Below are positions 54,346-62,586 of a DNA stretch of 62,586 bases, in pieces. Below the pieces are notes generated by a model. The model ran no database searches. It was not told where the DNA came from and saw only the letters and a list, made by a program, of their open reading frames with translations. The translations under genes were made by a program, and so were the position numbers. The stretch lies in the NCBI GenBank assembly GCA_947499005.1, contig CANMML010000023.1:1-62586 (forward strand). Reading direction: 5' to 3'. This DNA comes from an uncultured Aquimarina sp. Lineage in GTDB: Bacteria > Bacteroidota > Bacteroidia > Flavobacteriales > Flavobacteriaceae. Position 1 is the first letter of the stretch; every line of letters starts with the position of its first letter.

Positions 54346-57300
54346 ATGAGATTTTTTCTTATGAGGTTTTATAAATCTTTTCAATATTCCTTGTTTTTAT
54401 TTTTTGCCTTTTTAACACAGAATGTGTTGAAATCGTGTAAATACTCTAAAAATGAAACTGATAACGTAGATAAGGTGGTAGAGGTTAAAAAGGTTTCTCC
54501 TTTATTGTTTTCTAAATTATTTCCAAGCGAAGCTAATATTTCATTTGAAAATAGGTTAACTGAGAATCTGGATTTTAACTACTATCAGTATATGTATAGT
54601 TATATTGGTGCTGGTTTAGCTGTAAACGACTTTAATAACGATGGGTTAAAAGATGTTTTTTTAGTAAGTAATACTAGTAATTGTCAGCTATATAAAAACA
54701 AAGGGAGCCTTTCATTTGAGGATATTACTAAATTGTCAAATATAAACCCTAACAAAGGATTTAATGTTGGAGTAACTACTGTTGATATAAACAATGATGG
54801 TCTATTGGATATTTATTTAGTTCGTGGAGGTTTAGATAATAGTGAAGGGAAGTTTGAAAACTTGTTATATGTCAATCAAGGTGATTTTAAGTTTAAAGAG
54901 CAAGGGAAAGAGTATGGGATTAATGATTCGAATCGTGGAATTCATGCTACTTTTTTTGATATAGATAATGACAATGACCTAGATCTTTTTATTTCGAATA
55001 CACCAGACATAGATAGTAAATACAGTGAAATTATAGATATTAATAAAGCTAACAAAAATCCCGAGTCTAAAAGTAAGTTAGGATCGGATAAGCTTTATAA
55101 GAATCTGGGTAACGGAAAATTCAAAGATGTTTCTAAAGAAGCAGGTATTTATTTTGATATCGGATTTGGTTTAAATCCTCAAGTAGGAGATCTTAATGGG
55201 GATGGTTTTTTGGATATTTATGTATGTAATGATTTCAAGGTTCCAGATTTTGTATACATAAATAACGGTGATGGTACATTCTCCGATAAAAGAGAAGACT
55301 TTTTTAAGCACATGTCTCATAATAGTATGGGAAGTGATGTCATTGATATTAATAATGATGGCCAGTTTGACGTGGTTTCGTTAGATATGAATCCAGAAGA
55401 TTATATTCGATCGAAGACTACTATGTCGATGACTTCTATTCCTAAGTTCGAGAAAATGGTAGCAAACGGCTATCACCATCAGTACATGCACAATATGATG
55501 CAAGTAAACAATGGTAATGATACCTTTAGTGATGTAAGTAATCTAGGAGGTTTAGCAAATACCGATTGGAGTTGGGCTGTATTAGGTGCAGATTTTGATT
55601 TAGATGGTTATGAGGATATTTATATAACAAATGGAGTGTTTAGAGATGTACTAGATCAAGATACTACAAATAAAATTTTAGTGCAATTAAGAGAAAATGG
55701 ACGTAAGCCGACAAAAGAAGACTTTTTAAAGTTTGCTAAAATGCTTCCACAGCAGAAGTTGAAGAATTATTTATTTAAGAATAATGGAGATTTAACATTT
55801 AGTGATAAAACAGATGAATGGGCTAACTTAGATGAGACTTTTTCAAATGGAGCTGTTTATGTTGATTTAGACAATGATGGAGATTTAGAAATCATAACGA
55901 ACAATATCGACGAACCTGCAACGATTTTAAAGAATAATTCTGTAGAGTTGGGGCTTGGGAATTTCGTGACATTTGAATTTAAAGGACCTAAGGGAAATGG
56001 TAATGGATTAGGAGTAAAAGTTGTTATTGAAACGACTAAAGGAAAGCAACTAACACGTCAGTTGATCAACTCTAGGGGATTCTTGTCGTCGGTTTCGAAT
56101 AGATTGCACTTCGGTATAGAAAAAGGGGATACTATAAAAAATACTATTGTTCAATGGTTAGATGGTAAAAAACAAAGCATAATTAACTTAGAATTAAACA
56201 AACATCACAACATTTCGTATGAAGATGCTGAAGAGAAGAGTGCAAAAGAAGGAGAAAATACGCTAGTATTTAAGAGGCAAAATTTCAATCACATTCATAG
56301 AGAAAAATATAATAATGATTATAATAATCAATTGTTATTGCCATATAAATTCTCTCATTTAGGGCCTGCTATAGCAAGAGCAGATATCAATGCTGATGGT
56401 ATAGATGATGTGTTTATCGGTGGTGCATTTCAAGATAATCCAAAATTATTGTTAGGAACTGCTTCTGGAAAATTAAGAGAGAAAACGTCTAAAGCGATAT
56501 TAGAAGATGGAAAATTTGAAGATGTTTCTGCCTTGTTTTTCGATGTAGATAATGACGGAGATCAAGATTTATATGTAGGTTCTGGTAGTTACGAGTTTTC
56601 TCCAACATCTAGGGGGCAGCAAGATCGATTGTATTTAAATGATGGTAAGGGGAATTTCACTAAGAGTATAGATGGACTTCCAGATTTGAGAGTCGTAACG
56701 ACAACGGTAAAGGCGACAGATTTTGATAATGATGGAGATCAAGATTTGTTTATTGGGGCAGGGGTAGTTCCTGGGAAATACCCTCAATCAGGAGGTAGTT
56801 ACTTGTTGAGAAATACAGGAGGTAAATTTAGCATTGCTAATGATGAAACGGATTTGCCTAAGTTAGGTCTAGTTAAGGATGCGGAGTGGTTTGATATAAA
56901 TTCTGATGGATCCCAGGACTTGGTAGTTACTGGAGAATGGATGGGTATTGAGGTATTGTTAAATAAGAATGGAAAATTTGTTGTGTCGGAAGATCATAAA
57001 AGCCTTTCTGAAACTAAAGGCTGGTGGAATAAGCTATTAGTAGATGATCTTGATGGTGATGGAGATTTAGATATAGCTGCAGGGAATTTAGGATTGAATA
57101 TGAAGTTTCATGCTTCAAAAGAAAAACCTTTTCATGTGTATGCTAAAGATTTTGATTTCAATGGTGTAGAAGATATCGTATTAGCAAAAGATTATAATGG
57201 AAAGCAAGTTCCTGTAAGAGGGCGTACTTGTACTTCGCAACAGATGCCACATATTGCTCAAAAAATCCCAACATTTGAAGAGTTTGCAAATTTAGGGGTA

Positions 57301-57708
57301 GATGGAATTTTAGGAAAAGGTATTGATTCGGCATTGCATTATGAGGTTAATGAGTTTCGTTCAGGGATTTTTGTTAATAATAATGGAAGTTTCGAATTTG
57401 AGCCTTTTCTAAATGAAGTCCAAGCTTCTTTGGTGAATAGTATTTTATTCGAGGACTTTGATGGAGATGGACAAAAAGACCTGTTGCTGGCTGGTAATAA
57501 TTATCAATTTGAAATTGAAACAACACGTTCTGATGCTGGTGTAGGTGTATTCTTGAAAGGAACTGGGAAGGGGAATTTTGAATATATACCAAATAGTAAA
57601 ACAGGTTTTTATACAAAAGGAGATGTACGTCAATTAACCTATTTGCCTTCTCTGAAGAAGGTAATTGTAGGGATAAATGACGGAGAACATCAATTGTATG
57701 ATTATTAG
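54346..57708 (+). CDS. Large FG-GAP/VCBS-repeat lipoprotein with UnbV/ASPIC domain
   Basis: A 1120-residue protein. The start is either 54346 or the ATG five codons later; the hydrophobic N-terminus ends at a lipobox-like VLKSC. It has at least 13 calcium-binding-type motifs of DxNxDGxxD form (DFNNDGLKDVF, DINNDGLLDIY, DLNGDGFLDIY, DVDNDGDQDLY, DFDGDGQKDLL), as expected for integrin-like propellers. Around residues 540-620 lies an UnbV/ASPIC domain (QLINSRGFLSSVSNRLHFGI; IVQWLDGKKQSIINLEL). Such proteins often follow SusCD pairs in marine Bacteroidota and are thought to be surface binding proteins; no catalytic site is recognised. Confidence 0.9.
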   Translation: MRFFLMRFYKSFQYSLFLFFAFLTQNVLKSCKYSKNETDNVDKVVEVKKVSPLLFSKLFPSEANISFENRLTENLDFNYYQYMYSYIGAGLAVNDFNNDGLKDVFLVSNTSNCQLYKNKGSLSFEDITKLSNINPNKGFNVGVTTVDINNDGLLDIYLVRGGLDNSEGKFENLLYVNQGDFKFKEQGKEYGINDSNRGIHATFFDIDNDNDLDLFISNTPDIDSKYSEIIDINKANKNPESKSKLGSDKLYKNLGNGKFKDVSKEAGIYFDIGFGLNPQVGDLNGDGFLDIYVCNDFKVPDFVYINNGDGTFSDKREDFFKHMSHNSMGSDVIDINNDGQFDVVSLDMNPEDYIRSKTTMSMTSIPKFEKMVANGYHHQYMHNMMQVNNGNDTFSDVSNLGGLANTDWSWAVLGADFDLDGYEDIYITNGVFRDVLDQDTTNKILVQLRENGRKPTKEDFLKFAKMLPQQKLKNYLFKNNGDLTFSDKTDEWANLDETFSNGAVYVDLDNDGDLEIITNNIDEPATILKNNSVELGLGNFVTFEFKGPKGNGNGLGVKVVIETTKGKQLTRQLINSRGFLSSVSNRLHFGIEKGDTIKNTIVQWLDGKKQSIINLELNKHHNISYEDAEEKSAKEGENTLVFKRQNFNHIHREKYNNDYNNQLLLPYKFSHLGPAIARADINADGIDDVFIGGAFQDNPKLLLGTASGKLREKTSKAILEDGKFEDVSALFFDVDNDGDQDLYVGSGSYEFSPTSRGQQDRLYLNDGKGNFTKSIDGLPDLRVVTTTVKATDFDNDGDQDLFIGAGVVPGKYPQSGGSYLLRNTGGKFSIANDETDLPKLGLVKDAEWFDINSDGSQDLVVTGEWMGIEVLLNKNGKFVVSEDHKSLSETKGWWNKLLVDDLDGDGDLDIAAGNLGLNMKFHASKEKPFHVYAKDFDFNGVEDIVLAKDYNGKQVPVRGRTCTSQQMPHIAQKIPTFEEFANLGVDGILGKGIDSALHYEVNEFRSGIFVNNNGSFEFEPFLNEVQASLVNSILFEDFDGDGQKDLLLAGNNYQFEIETTRSDAGVGVFLKGTGKGNFEYIPNSKTGFYTKGDVRQLTYLPSLKKVIVGINDGEHQLYDY

Positions 57709-57722
57709 TGATAAAATAAATG

Positions 57723-57753
57723 AAAAGTCCCATTTTTTTAAAACAGGACTTTT
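57723..57753. terminator. Bidirectional terminator between convergent genes
   Basis: AAAAGTCC (57723-57730) and GGACTTTT (57746-57753) are perfect 8-bp arms with A/T-rich flanks, between the convergent FG-GAP and O-antigen-ligase-like genes. Confidence 0.75.
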
Positions 57754-57769
57754 ACTTTCGAGAAGTTTA

Positions 57770-60229
57770 CTACTGTAAAGCTAGTTCTCTTTTTATAGAT
57801 TTATCTGAAGTAGATATAACATTGCGATGTAGAAGTTTATCTAAGGTCTTTTCATATTTTTTTAAATAAAAACTGTCTTTTTGATTTGAGTAGAATTCTT
57901 TAATTTGATCATTAATATTAGGTTGCAATGGTCTATTGTCGTACAAGAAATAATGTAAATTTAAGGGAAGGCTGGTCCGTTTGGGGGATTTTATATTTTG
58001 AAGCATTAGTAAGTTTTTGATATACGAAGGATGTGCTAAGTTCGAAAACTGATTGATAGATTTTCTGTAATTAGTTATTTTCTTTTTTTCATCGCCCAAA
58101 ATATTGTAGTATAGTGCTTTGTAATAGTAATTTAGGTAATCGTTTGGATCCAATTTTGTGGCTCTATCTAATAGTAGTTTGGATTTTTCTAACTCATTGT
58201 TTCTCATTTTGATATCTGCCAAGAAAATCCATGGTCGATTCATATTAGGAAGAGCATTAGAGGCTTCTGATAAAAGTTTTTCTGAGGCCTTTAGATCATC
58301 ATTTAAAAGAAGAATTGCTAATTTAGCTTTAGCTATAGGGCTATTAGAATTTTCAATGCTTAGGGTTAAGTTAGTAATGGTTTGACTCAAACATTTGTAG
58401 GTTAATTGCGGATATTTTAAAGAGATATCTCTATACAAACTTGAGTTAAAAAATAACGGATATGTTTCAAGAATTTTTGATAGTACTTTTTCCCTTATAT
58501 TCATGTCATTATTCATTAAAAATTGGGAAGTAAGAAAAAGAAGGTTTTTAGGCTCTAGCTCGAGGCATTTCTTAATAGCTAATTCAGACGATTTTTTTTG
58601 ATTAGAAGCTAGATATAACCATGCTAGATTATTGTATATTTCTGCATCAAAAGGAAATGATTCATTAGCTTTTTTTAGTATTGAAATTGACTCAGGAATA
58701 GTACTATGGTTAATATTTAAACTAGTAATAATATTATCTATATTAAGATTATTTGATAATTGAAAATTATCTTTCAGTATGTCTAATGACTTATGCTTAA
58801 GTAGCTTGAAGTTTTCGTTGCTAGAGTGTAAAGCTTTGTCAATATAATTGTCGGTATTCAAATAGTTCCCTGTATTGAATTGTGCAATCCATTTATTGTT
58901 ATTTTTTGATATACTCTTTTCAATAGCTATCATTCCAATGACAAATGAAACTAAAGTTACCATAGTAATACTTAAAGAACTTTTCAAAATAAAGTTGTTT
59001 GTTAAGATTATTTTTTTTGTTTCATAAGAAGAAATAATTATCGAAACAATAATAACTAGTGTAGAAATAACAAGGGTATTGTGTAGAGATGAGAATGTTA
59101 ATTCTCTAACAATAAAAGCGAGAAGTCCGCAAATGAGTATTGAAATTTGCGTGTATTTTTCTCCATCTAGAGAGTGCTTCTTTAAAGACATAAATAATAT
59201 TACAAAGAGTATAAGTAGAAAAATAGAAAAAGTCAATAATCCAATAATTCCATTTTCAACTAAGATTGTTAGAAAGACATTGTCCAGTCGAGATGAAAAT
59301 ATAGCACTTTCATTTACTACTGGTATTTTGTTTACAATCAAGCTATAGTTTCCGGTACCTACTCCCCATATCCAATCATTTTCAATTAATGTATCTATAG
59401 AATTCCATTTATCTAATCGGCCTTGAGTACTTCGAGATTGTGAAACAGTTTTATTAAATGCAAGAGTCGTTTCAATAGATTTGTAAAATAGAATTAAAGG
59501 AACGACACAGGATATGATAAAAAATAAGCTAGTTTTTAGAATCCTTTTCTTATCAATTTTAGAATAATTAACCATAAGTAATGAGGTTATGGAGATTGTA
59601 AATATGATAAGACTTAGATAAATGCCCCTTGAAAAAGATAAGATTAAAGCAATAATAATAAGTGCTGATTGAATTTTAGTTCCTATTTGCAAGATTTTGT
59701 TGTCGGTGTTTTTTAAGTGTAAGATTATATTGACAGGCAATGAAAGCAACAAATAAGAATACCATTCATTGGCAGCCATTCCAAATGGATTGAATAGATT
59801 CTTAAAATTTGTTAAGTCGTATGGAAACAATTGGATAATGTCATAGGTGTGAAACCCAAAGAATATGAAGCCAATAGTAATCCATAAAATATTTGAGTAT
59901 ACATAAATTAGAGGAATTAGAGGTAACACTTTCTTTTGATTATTCATTGAAACCAAAAGCATCAAAATTCCACAGATTAGAGTATTCGAAAAATGAAGAT
60001 TTGCATTCGAGTTTTCAGAAAGATTATTACTTATAATTCCACAAATGATATATATGATAAAACTAATACTTATGTAACCAATAGATAACTCTTTTTTAGT
60101 ATTAGTCCATATAAAATAGAGCATACCAATAATTGCAATGGGTGCGAAAAAATTTAAATTCCAAATACCAATAGATAAAAATAATAGAGAAATGATTCCT
60201 TCAATGATTTGTTTTTTCGTGAATTTCAA
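57770..60229 (-). CDS. O-antigen ligase-like membrane protein with TPR domain
   Basis: An 819-residue protein. The N-terminal half carries about 12 hydrophobic helices with a large external loop holding the Wzy_C/ligase motif (RLDKWNSIDTLIENDWIWGV, GTGNYSLIV, about residues 270-300). The C-terminal half (about 500-810) is TPR-like: FDAEIYNNLAWLYLASNQKK and NELEKSKLLLDRATKLDPND. Family members join a lipid-linked glycan to an acceptor, or polymerise or transfer glycan to protein. No other glycan genes are adjacent, so it is an orphan here. It is divergent from the ThiF-like gene across 221 bases. Confidence 0.88.
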   Translation of the reverse strand: MKFTKKQIIEGIISLLFLSIGIWNLNFFAPIAIIGMLYFIWTNTKKELSIGYISISFIIYIICGIISNNLSENSNANLHFSNTLICGILMLLVSMNNQKKVLPLIPLIYVYSNILWITIGFIFFGFHTYDIIQLFPYDLTNFKNLFNPFGMAANEWYSYLLLSLPVNIILHLKNTDNKILQIGTKIQSALIIIALILSFSRGIYLSLIIFTISITSLLMVNYSKIDKKRILKTSLFFIISCVVPLILFYKSIETTLAFNKTVSQSRSTQGRLDKWNSIDTLIENDWIWGVGTGNYSLIVNKIPVVNESAIFSSRLDNVFLTILVENGIIGLLTFSIFLLILFVILFMSLKKHSLDGEKYTQISILICGLLAFIVRELTFSSLHNTLVISTLVIIVSIIISSYETKKIILTNNFILKSSLSITMVTLVSFVIGMIAIEKSISKNNNKWIAQFNTGNYLNTDNYIDKALHSSNENFKLLKHKSLDILKDNFQLSNNLNIDNIITSLNINHSTIPESISILKKANESFPFDAEIYNNLAWLYLASNQKKSSELAIKKCLELEPKNLLFLTSQFLMNNDMNIREKVLSKILETYPLFFNSSLYRDISLKYPQLTYKCLSQTITNLTLSIENSNSPIAKAKLAILLLNDDLKASEKLLSEASNALPNMNRPWIFLADIKMRNNELEKSKLLLDRATKLDPNDYLNYYYKALYYNILGDEKKKITNYRKSINQFSNLAHPSYIKNLLMLQNIKSPKRTSLPLNLHYFLYDNRPLQPNINDQIKEFYSNQKDSFYLKKYEKTLDKLLHRNVISTSDKSIKRELALQ

Positions 60230-60450
60230 ACCTTTAATATTTAAGATTAATACTAATTAATGAATAGATATTATAATGATACTTTACTAGTGTCAATATC
60301 TTATTCAAAACTATACATGTAAATATGATTTAGGATTAAACTAAAGTGTAGTTGTTTTGTAGGGTAAATTCGTCTTTAAAATAGAAAACTACCTATTTGT
60401 GTAATGAAGAGAAATTAAGAAGGCATTAGTTTTGAATAAAAATAAAAGAC

Positions 60451-61206
60451 ATGAGTACTCGATATATTAGAAATAGAATTTATGTTACCCAAGAGGAACA
60501 AAAAATGATTAAAGACTTTCCGGTACTATTAGCTGGGAGTGGTATAGGTAGTGTTATTGCAGAATGTGCATTAAGATTAGGCTTTGAAAATATTACTATT
60601 ATTGATGGCGATCAAGTAGAGGAATCTAATTTAAATAGACAGAATTATGTAAATAGTGATGTTTCTTTAAATAAAGTCGATGTCATTAAAAATAGACTTT
60701 TGTCAATACACCCTGAAGCAAATATTACAGTACATAATTGTTATTTGACATCCAATAATATTGATCTATTTCTAGAAGGAAAAAAAGCAGCAATTAATGC
60801 ATTGGATTTTTCTTCAGACACACCTCTTATTTTTGATAAATTATGTCAACAAAACTATATTCCTGTTTTACATCCTTATAATTTGGGATGGGGTGGTTTG
60901 TTAGCAGTGATTTCAAGTAAAAGTCCTTCTTTGGAATCTATAGCGAAGCCTAATGAGGATTTTACAGAGGTAAACGTAGTAGAATATGCATCTAGTTATT
61001 TGAAATTTTGGGGTAACCCACATGATTGGATTAATGAGGTGCTTACTAGATATAAAGAAGAAGAAGAAATAATTTCTCCGCCTCAATTATCTGTAGCGTC
61101 TTATTTAGTTGCTTCTATGTGTACTCATATATTATTTAATATAGCAACAGGAAAAGAGATAAAAGAATTTCCAGAGTTTTATATGACAACACTTATGAAT
61201 CAGTAA
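60451..61206 (+). CDS. Orphan ThiF/MoeB/HesA-family adenylyltransferase
   Basis: A 251-residue E1-like adenylating enzyme. The nucleotide loop is LLAGSGIGSVIAECALRLG (GSGIGS at residues 29-34), followed by IIDGDQVEESNLNRQNY with D54, N60, R63 and Q64, and K75 in LNKVDVI, all key ATP-binding residues. INALDFSSD provides the later aspartate. The CxxC zinc motifs and a clear catalytic-cysteine loop of MoeB/ThiF are absent, so thiolation or thioester chemistry is doubtful; simple adenylation is likelier. The N-terminus RYIRNRIYVTQEEQKMIKD is family-typical. No sulfur-carrier or peptide partner is evident nearby. Partner and substrate unknown. Confidence 0.85.
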   Translation: MSTRYIRNRIYVTQEEQKMIKDFPVLLAGSGIGSVIAECALRLGFENITIIDGDQVEESNLNRQNYVNSDVSLNKVDVIKNRLLSIHPEANITVHNCYLTSNNIDLFLEGKKAAINALDFSSDTPLIFDKLCQQNYIPVLHPYNLGWGGLLAVISSKSPSLESIAKPNEDFTEVNVVEYASSYLKFWGNPHDWINEVLTRYKEEEEIISPPQLSVASYLVASMCTHILFNIATGKEIKEFPEFYMTTLMNQ

Positions 61207-61390
61207 TATAGGGGTTGTGATAAGTGTAGATTGAGTGGTTTTAAAGGTGTAATATTATGAATCAGTTTAATTTAGATGCTTTGTTAATAAAGTAAATATT
61301 TTATAGAATTTAAAACTATAGAAGTTATATTAGATGGTATAATCCTATAAAGGCTCATTCAGAATTTAGCTTATACTGTTGAGATTTATA

Positions 61391-61398
61391 AAAATAAA
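61391..61398. repeat. Target-site duplication of the IS1595 element (left)
   Basis: AAAATAAA directly precedes the left inverted repeat and is repeated directly after the right one (62358-62365). Eight bases is the duplication length expected for IS1595-family elements. Confidence 0.8.
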
Positions 61399-62357
61399 TA
61401 GAGGTCACTATTTAAATACCTATCTTTAGTATTAATAAATATGTTGAAACATGGACATTTTCAAGGGGCAAAATCTTCTAGAGTTCTCTGATCGCTTCAA
61501 ATCAGACTTAGATTGTAAAGAATATTTAGCAGAAATAAAGTCAAAAACAGCCTACAAATGTAGTCGTTGTAACCATACTGCTTATCAGTCCCTAAAGGAT
61601 TTTGGTAGAAAATGTAATATTTGTAGCCATATTGAATCAGCTACAGCAGATACGCTATTTCATAAGGTCAAATTTGGAGTTCGAAAAGCTTTTTTCATTT
61701 GTTTTGAAATGTCAACTACCACCAAGAGTCTATCTGCTAGTTACATGGCAATACGCTATGGGATCACCGAAACTACAGCCCGACTTTTTATGCATAAAGT
61801 AAGAGAAGCTATGTCCTCTAGTAGTAATTACCCGATGGATGGAAATGTACATGTAGATGAATTTGTTATTGGAGGAAAAGAAGAAGGTAAGGCAGGTAGA
61901 AGTTATGATAGTAGGAAAAAGAAAGCAGTCACAGCGGTTCAGCTAACAAAAGATGGTAAAGTCAAGCGTATGTATGCAATGCGAATAGACAACTTTTCAG
62001 CAGAATCACTTCAATATATTTTTGTAAACCACATTAGTCGAGATGCAAAAGTGACCACTGATAAATGGAGAGGATATAGACCTATTTCAAAAGCAAATGA
62101 TATTACACAAATTGAAAGCAATAATGGTCTCAATTTTAAAGCACTTCATACAATGATACATCAAGTTAAATCATGGATAAGAACCACTTATTCATGGGTA
62201 AGTGATGGAAATCTGAACCTCTATTTTAATGAATTCTGTTATAGGATCAATAGATCACAAAGCAAGGACACCATTTTCAATAATCTAATATCTAGAATGG
62301 TTGAAGCCGATAACATAAATCAGTCAAAATTGATAGGTAACTAAATGCCGACCTCTA
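61399..62357 (+). mobile_element. IS1595-family insertion sequence, complete
   Basis: A 959-bp element bounded by imperfect terminal inverted repeats: the left end begins TAGAGGTCACTATTTA and the inverted right end begins TAGAGGTCGGCATTTA. About 21 of the first 26 bases match, including TACCTATC further in. It carries one transposase gene whose stop codon lies inside the right repeat. The flanking AAAATAAA duplication shows a simple insertion. Confidence 0.9.
61451..62344 (+). CDS. IS1595-family transposase
   Basis: A 297-residue DDE-type transposase. The N-terminal zinc-ribbon has CSRCNHTAYQSLKDFGRKC followed by NICSH (about residues 37-59). An IS1595-type middle (ETTARLFMHKVREAM) leads to the catalytic domain with NVHVDEFVIGGKEEGKAGRS (first Asp about 136), then KVTTDKWRGYRPISKA (second Asp) and a late NLYFNEFCYRINRS with Asn/Glu near the position of the third catalytic residue. 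Full length and undamaged, between terminal repeats, so probably active. Confidence 0.93.
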   Translation: MDIFKGQNLLEFSDRFKSDLDCKEYLAEIKSKTAYKCSRCNHTAYQSLKDFGRKCNICSHIESATADTLFHKVKFGVRKAFFICFEMSTTTKSLSASYMAIRYGITETTARLFMHKVREAMSSSSNYPMDGNVHVDEFVIGGKEEGKAGRSYDSRKKKAVTAVQLTKDGKVKRMYAMRIDNFSAESLQYIFVNHISRDAKVTTDKWRGYRPISKANDITQIESNNGLNFKALHTMIHQVKSWIRTTYSWVSDGNLNLYFNEFCYRINRSQSKDTIFNNLISRMVEADNINQSKLIGN

Positions 62358-62362
62358 AAAAT

Positions 62363-62405
62363 AAATTCTTCAATGAATCAATTTTTATGATTTATTGAAG
62401 AATTT
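62363..62405 (+). terminator. Strong terminator-like hairpin beside the IS
   Basis: Arms at 62363-62380 and 62388-62405 pair over 17 of 18 bases (AATTCTTCAATGA against TTATTGAAGAATT), with loop ATTTTTA and a T-rich tail. It begins within the right copy of the target duplication. It was probably the terminator of the ThiF-like gene before the IS landed between them. Confidence 0.75.
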
Positions 62406-62586
62406 TTATTGAACGTTGCTTTTTTCTAGTTTCCCAGTGAAGCTAAGATGTGTGTTCTCTTAAGAGTGAGGGATCAATTTTCAGGTTACTTGTCGACAGA
62501 ATGTCTACTTTAGGCGCATTCAGAAAATAGAACATTTTCGAAAATTGCCGATATAAAAATCCGAGATTTGATTAGATCCATCTCTC
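62406..62586. other. Right edge, no gene assigned
   Basis: No gene is supported in the last 181 bases. AGGCGCATTCAGAA (62512-62525) recurs with one difference at 61351-61364, on the other side of the IS. A short minus-strand frame from about 62581 stops after 23 codons and is not convincing. Confidence 0.4.

Noticed and set aside
28338..57708. Classical polysaccharide utilisation locus
   Set aside because: SusCD pairs and an HTCS-like sensor are present, but no glycoside hydrolase, polysaccharide lyase or classical sulfatase was recognised, so the label would overstate the evidence.
60451..61206. Microcin C-type biosynthesis enzyme
   Set aside because: The protein lacks the extra N-terminal peptide-binding domain and zinc motifs of MccB, and no exporter or clear precursor ending in Asn is adjacent; kept only as a low-level observation on short frames.
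62501..62581. Partial gene entering from the right edge on the minus strand
   Set aside because: The frame ends after about 23 codons in the window without a recognisable motif.

Overview
The window looks like chromosome from a marine member of the Flavobacteriia (Bacteroidota). Base composition is AT-rich. It carries two SusC/SusD pairs, FecR/ECF-sigma genes, TAnnTTTG-type promoter boxes, weak or absent Shine-Dalgarno sequences, a mevalonate-pathway cluster with a UbiA-type prenyltransferase, RHS proteins of the Bacteroidota type, and planctomycete-type cytochrome proteins (PSCyt/PSD1, DUF1501). No rRNA, tRNA or CRISPR array was seen.

Region 1 (1-7.8 kb): a large secreted RHS/YD-repeat protein gene runs off the left edge on the minus strand and is preceded by a second RHS-type gene in the same operon. 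After a gene-poor stretch come a divergent small gene and an S24/CI-like repressor, separated by strong palindromes. Region 2 (7.9-24 kb): mostly housekeeping genes. These are mpl (with a decaying tandem array of its own 3' end), radC, a deacetylase-like gene, a metallophosphoesterase, a NYN-LOTUS protein, a DUF433/DUF5615 toxin-antitoxin pair, a di-haem peroxidase, trmN6, a BaiN-type flavoprotein, a TspO protein, and mvaD, mevalonate kinase and a UbiA prenyltransferase. Region 3 (24-26.5 kb): lipoproteins and gene-poor, repeat-bearing DNA.

Region 4 (26.5-57.7 kb) is the accessory locus and the most interesting part. A TPR-LuxR regulator is divergent from a PSCyt1-DUF1549-LamG-DUF1553 lipoprotein, a Tat-exported DUF1501 protein, a Tat-exported NHL propeller and a DUF2231 membrane protein with a haem motif and leucine-rich repeats. 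Then follow a propeller-type histidine kinase, a stand-alone receiver, a DUF72 protein, a divergent ECF sigma factor, FecR-SusC-SusD, a second FecR-SusC-SusD, and a 1120-residue FG-GAP/UnbV lipoprotein. No glycoside hydrolase, polysaccharide lyase, classical sulfatase or peptidase was recognised. I read it as an outer-membrane uptake system coupled to periplasmic haem/DUF1501 chemistry on an unknown substrate; this is inference.

Region 5 (57.7-62.6 kb): an O-antigen-ligase/TPR membrane protein, an orphan ThiF-like adenylyltransferase, and a complete IS1595-family element with imperfect terminal inverted repeats and an 8-bp target duplication, inserted directly before a strong terminator-like hairpin. 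Several dispersed non-coding repeats (about 15.0, 26.4, 34.5 and 36.1 kb) sit in the intergenic regions.
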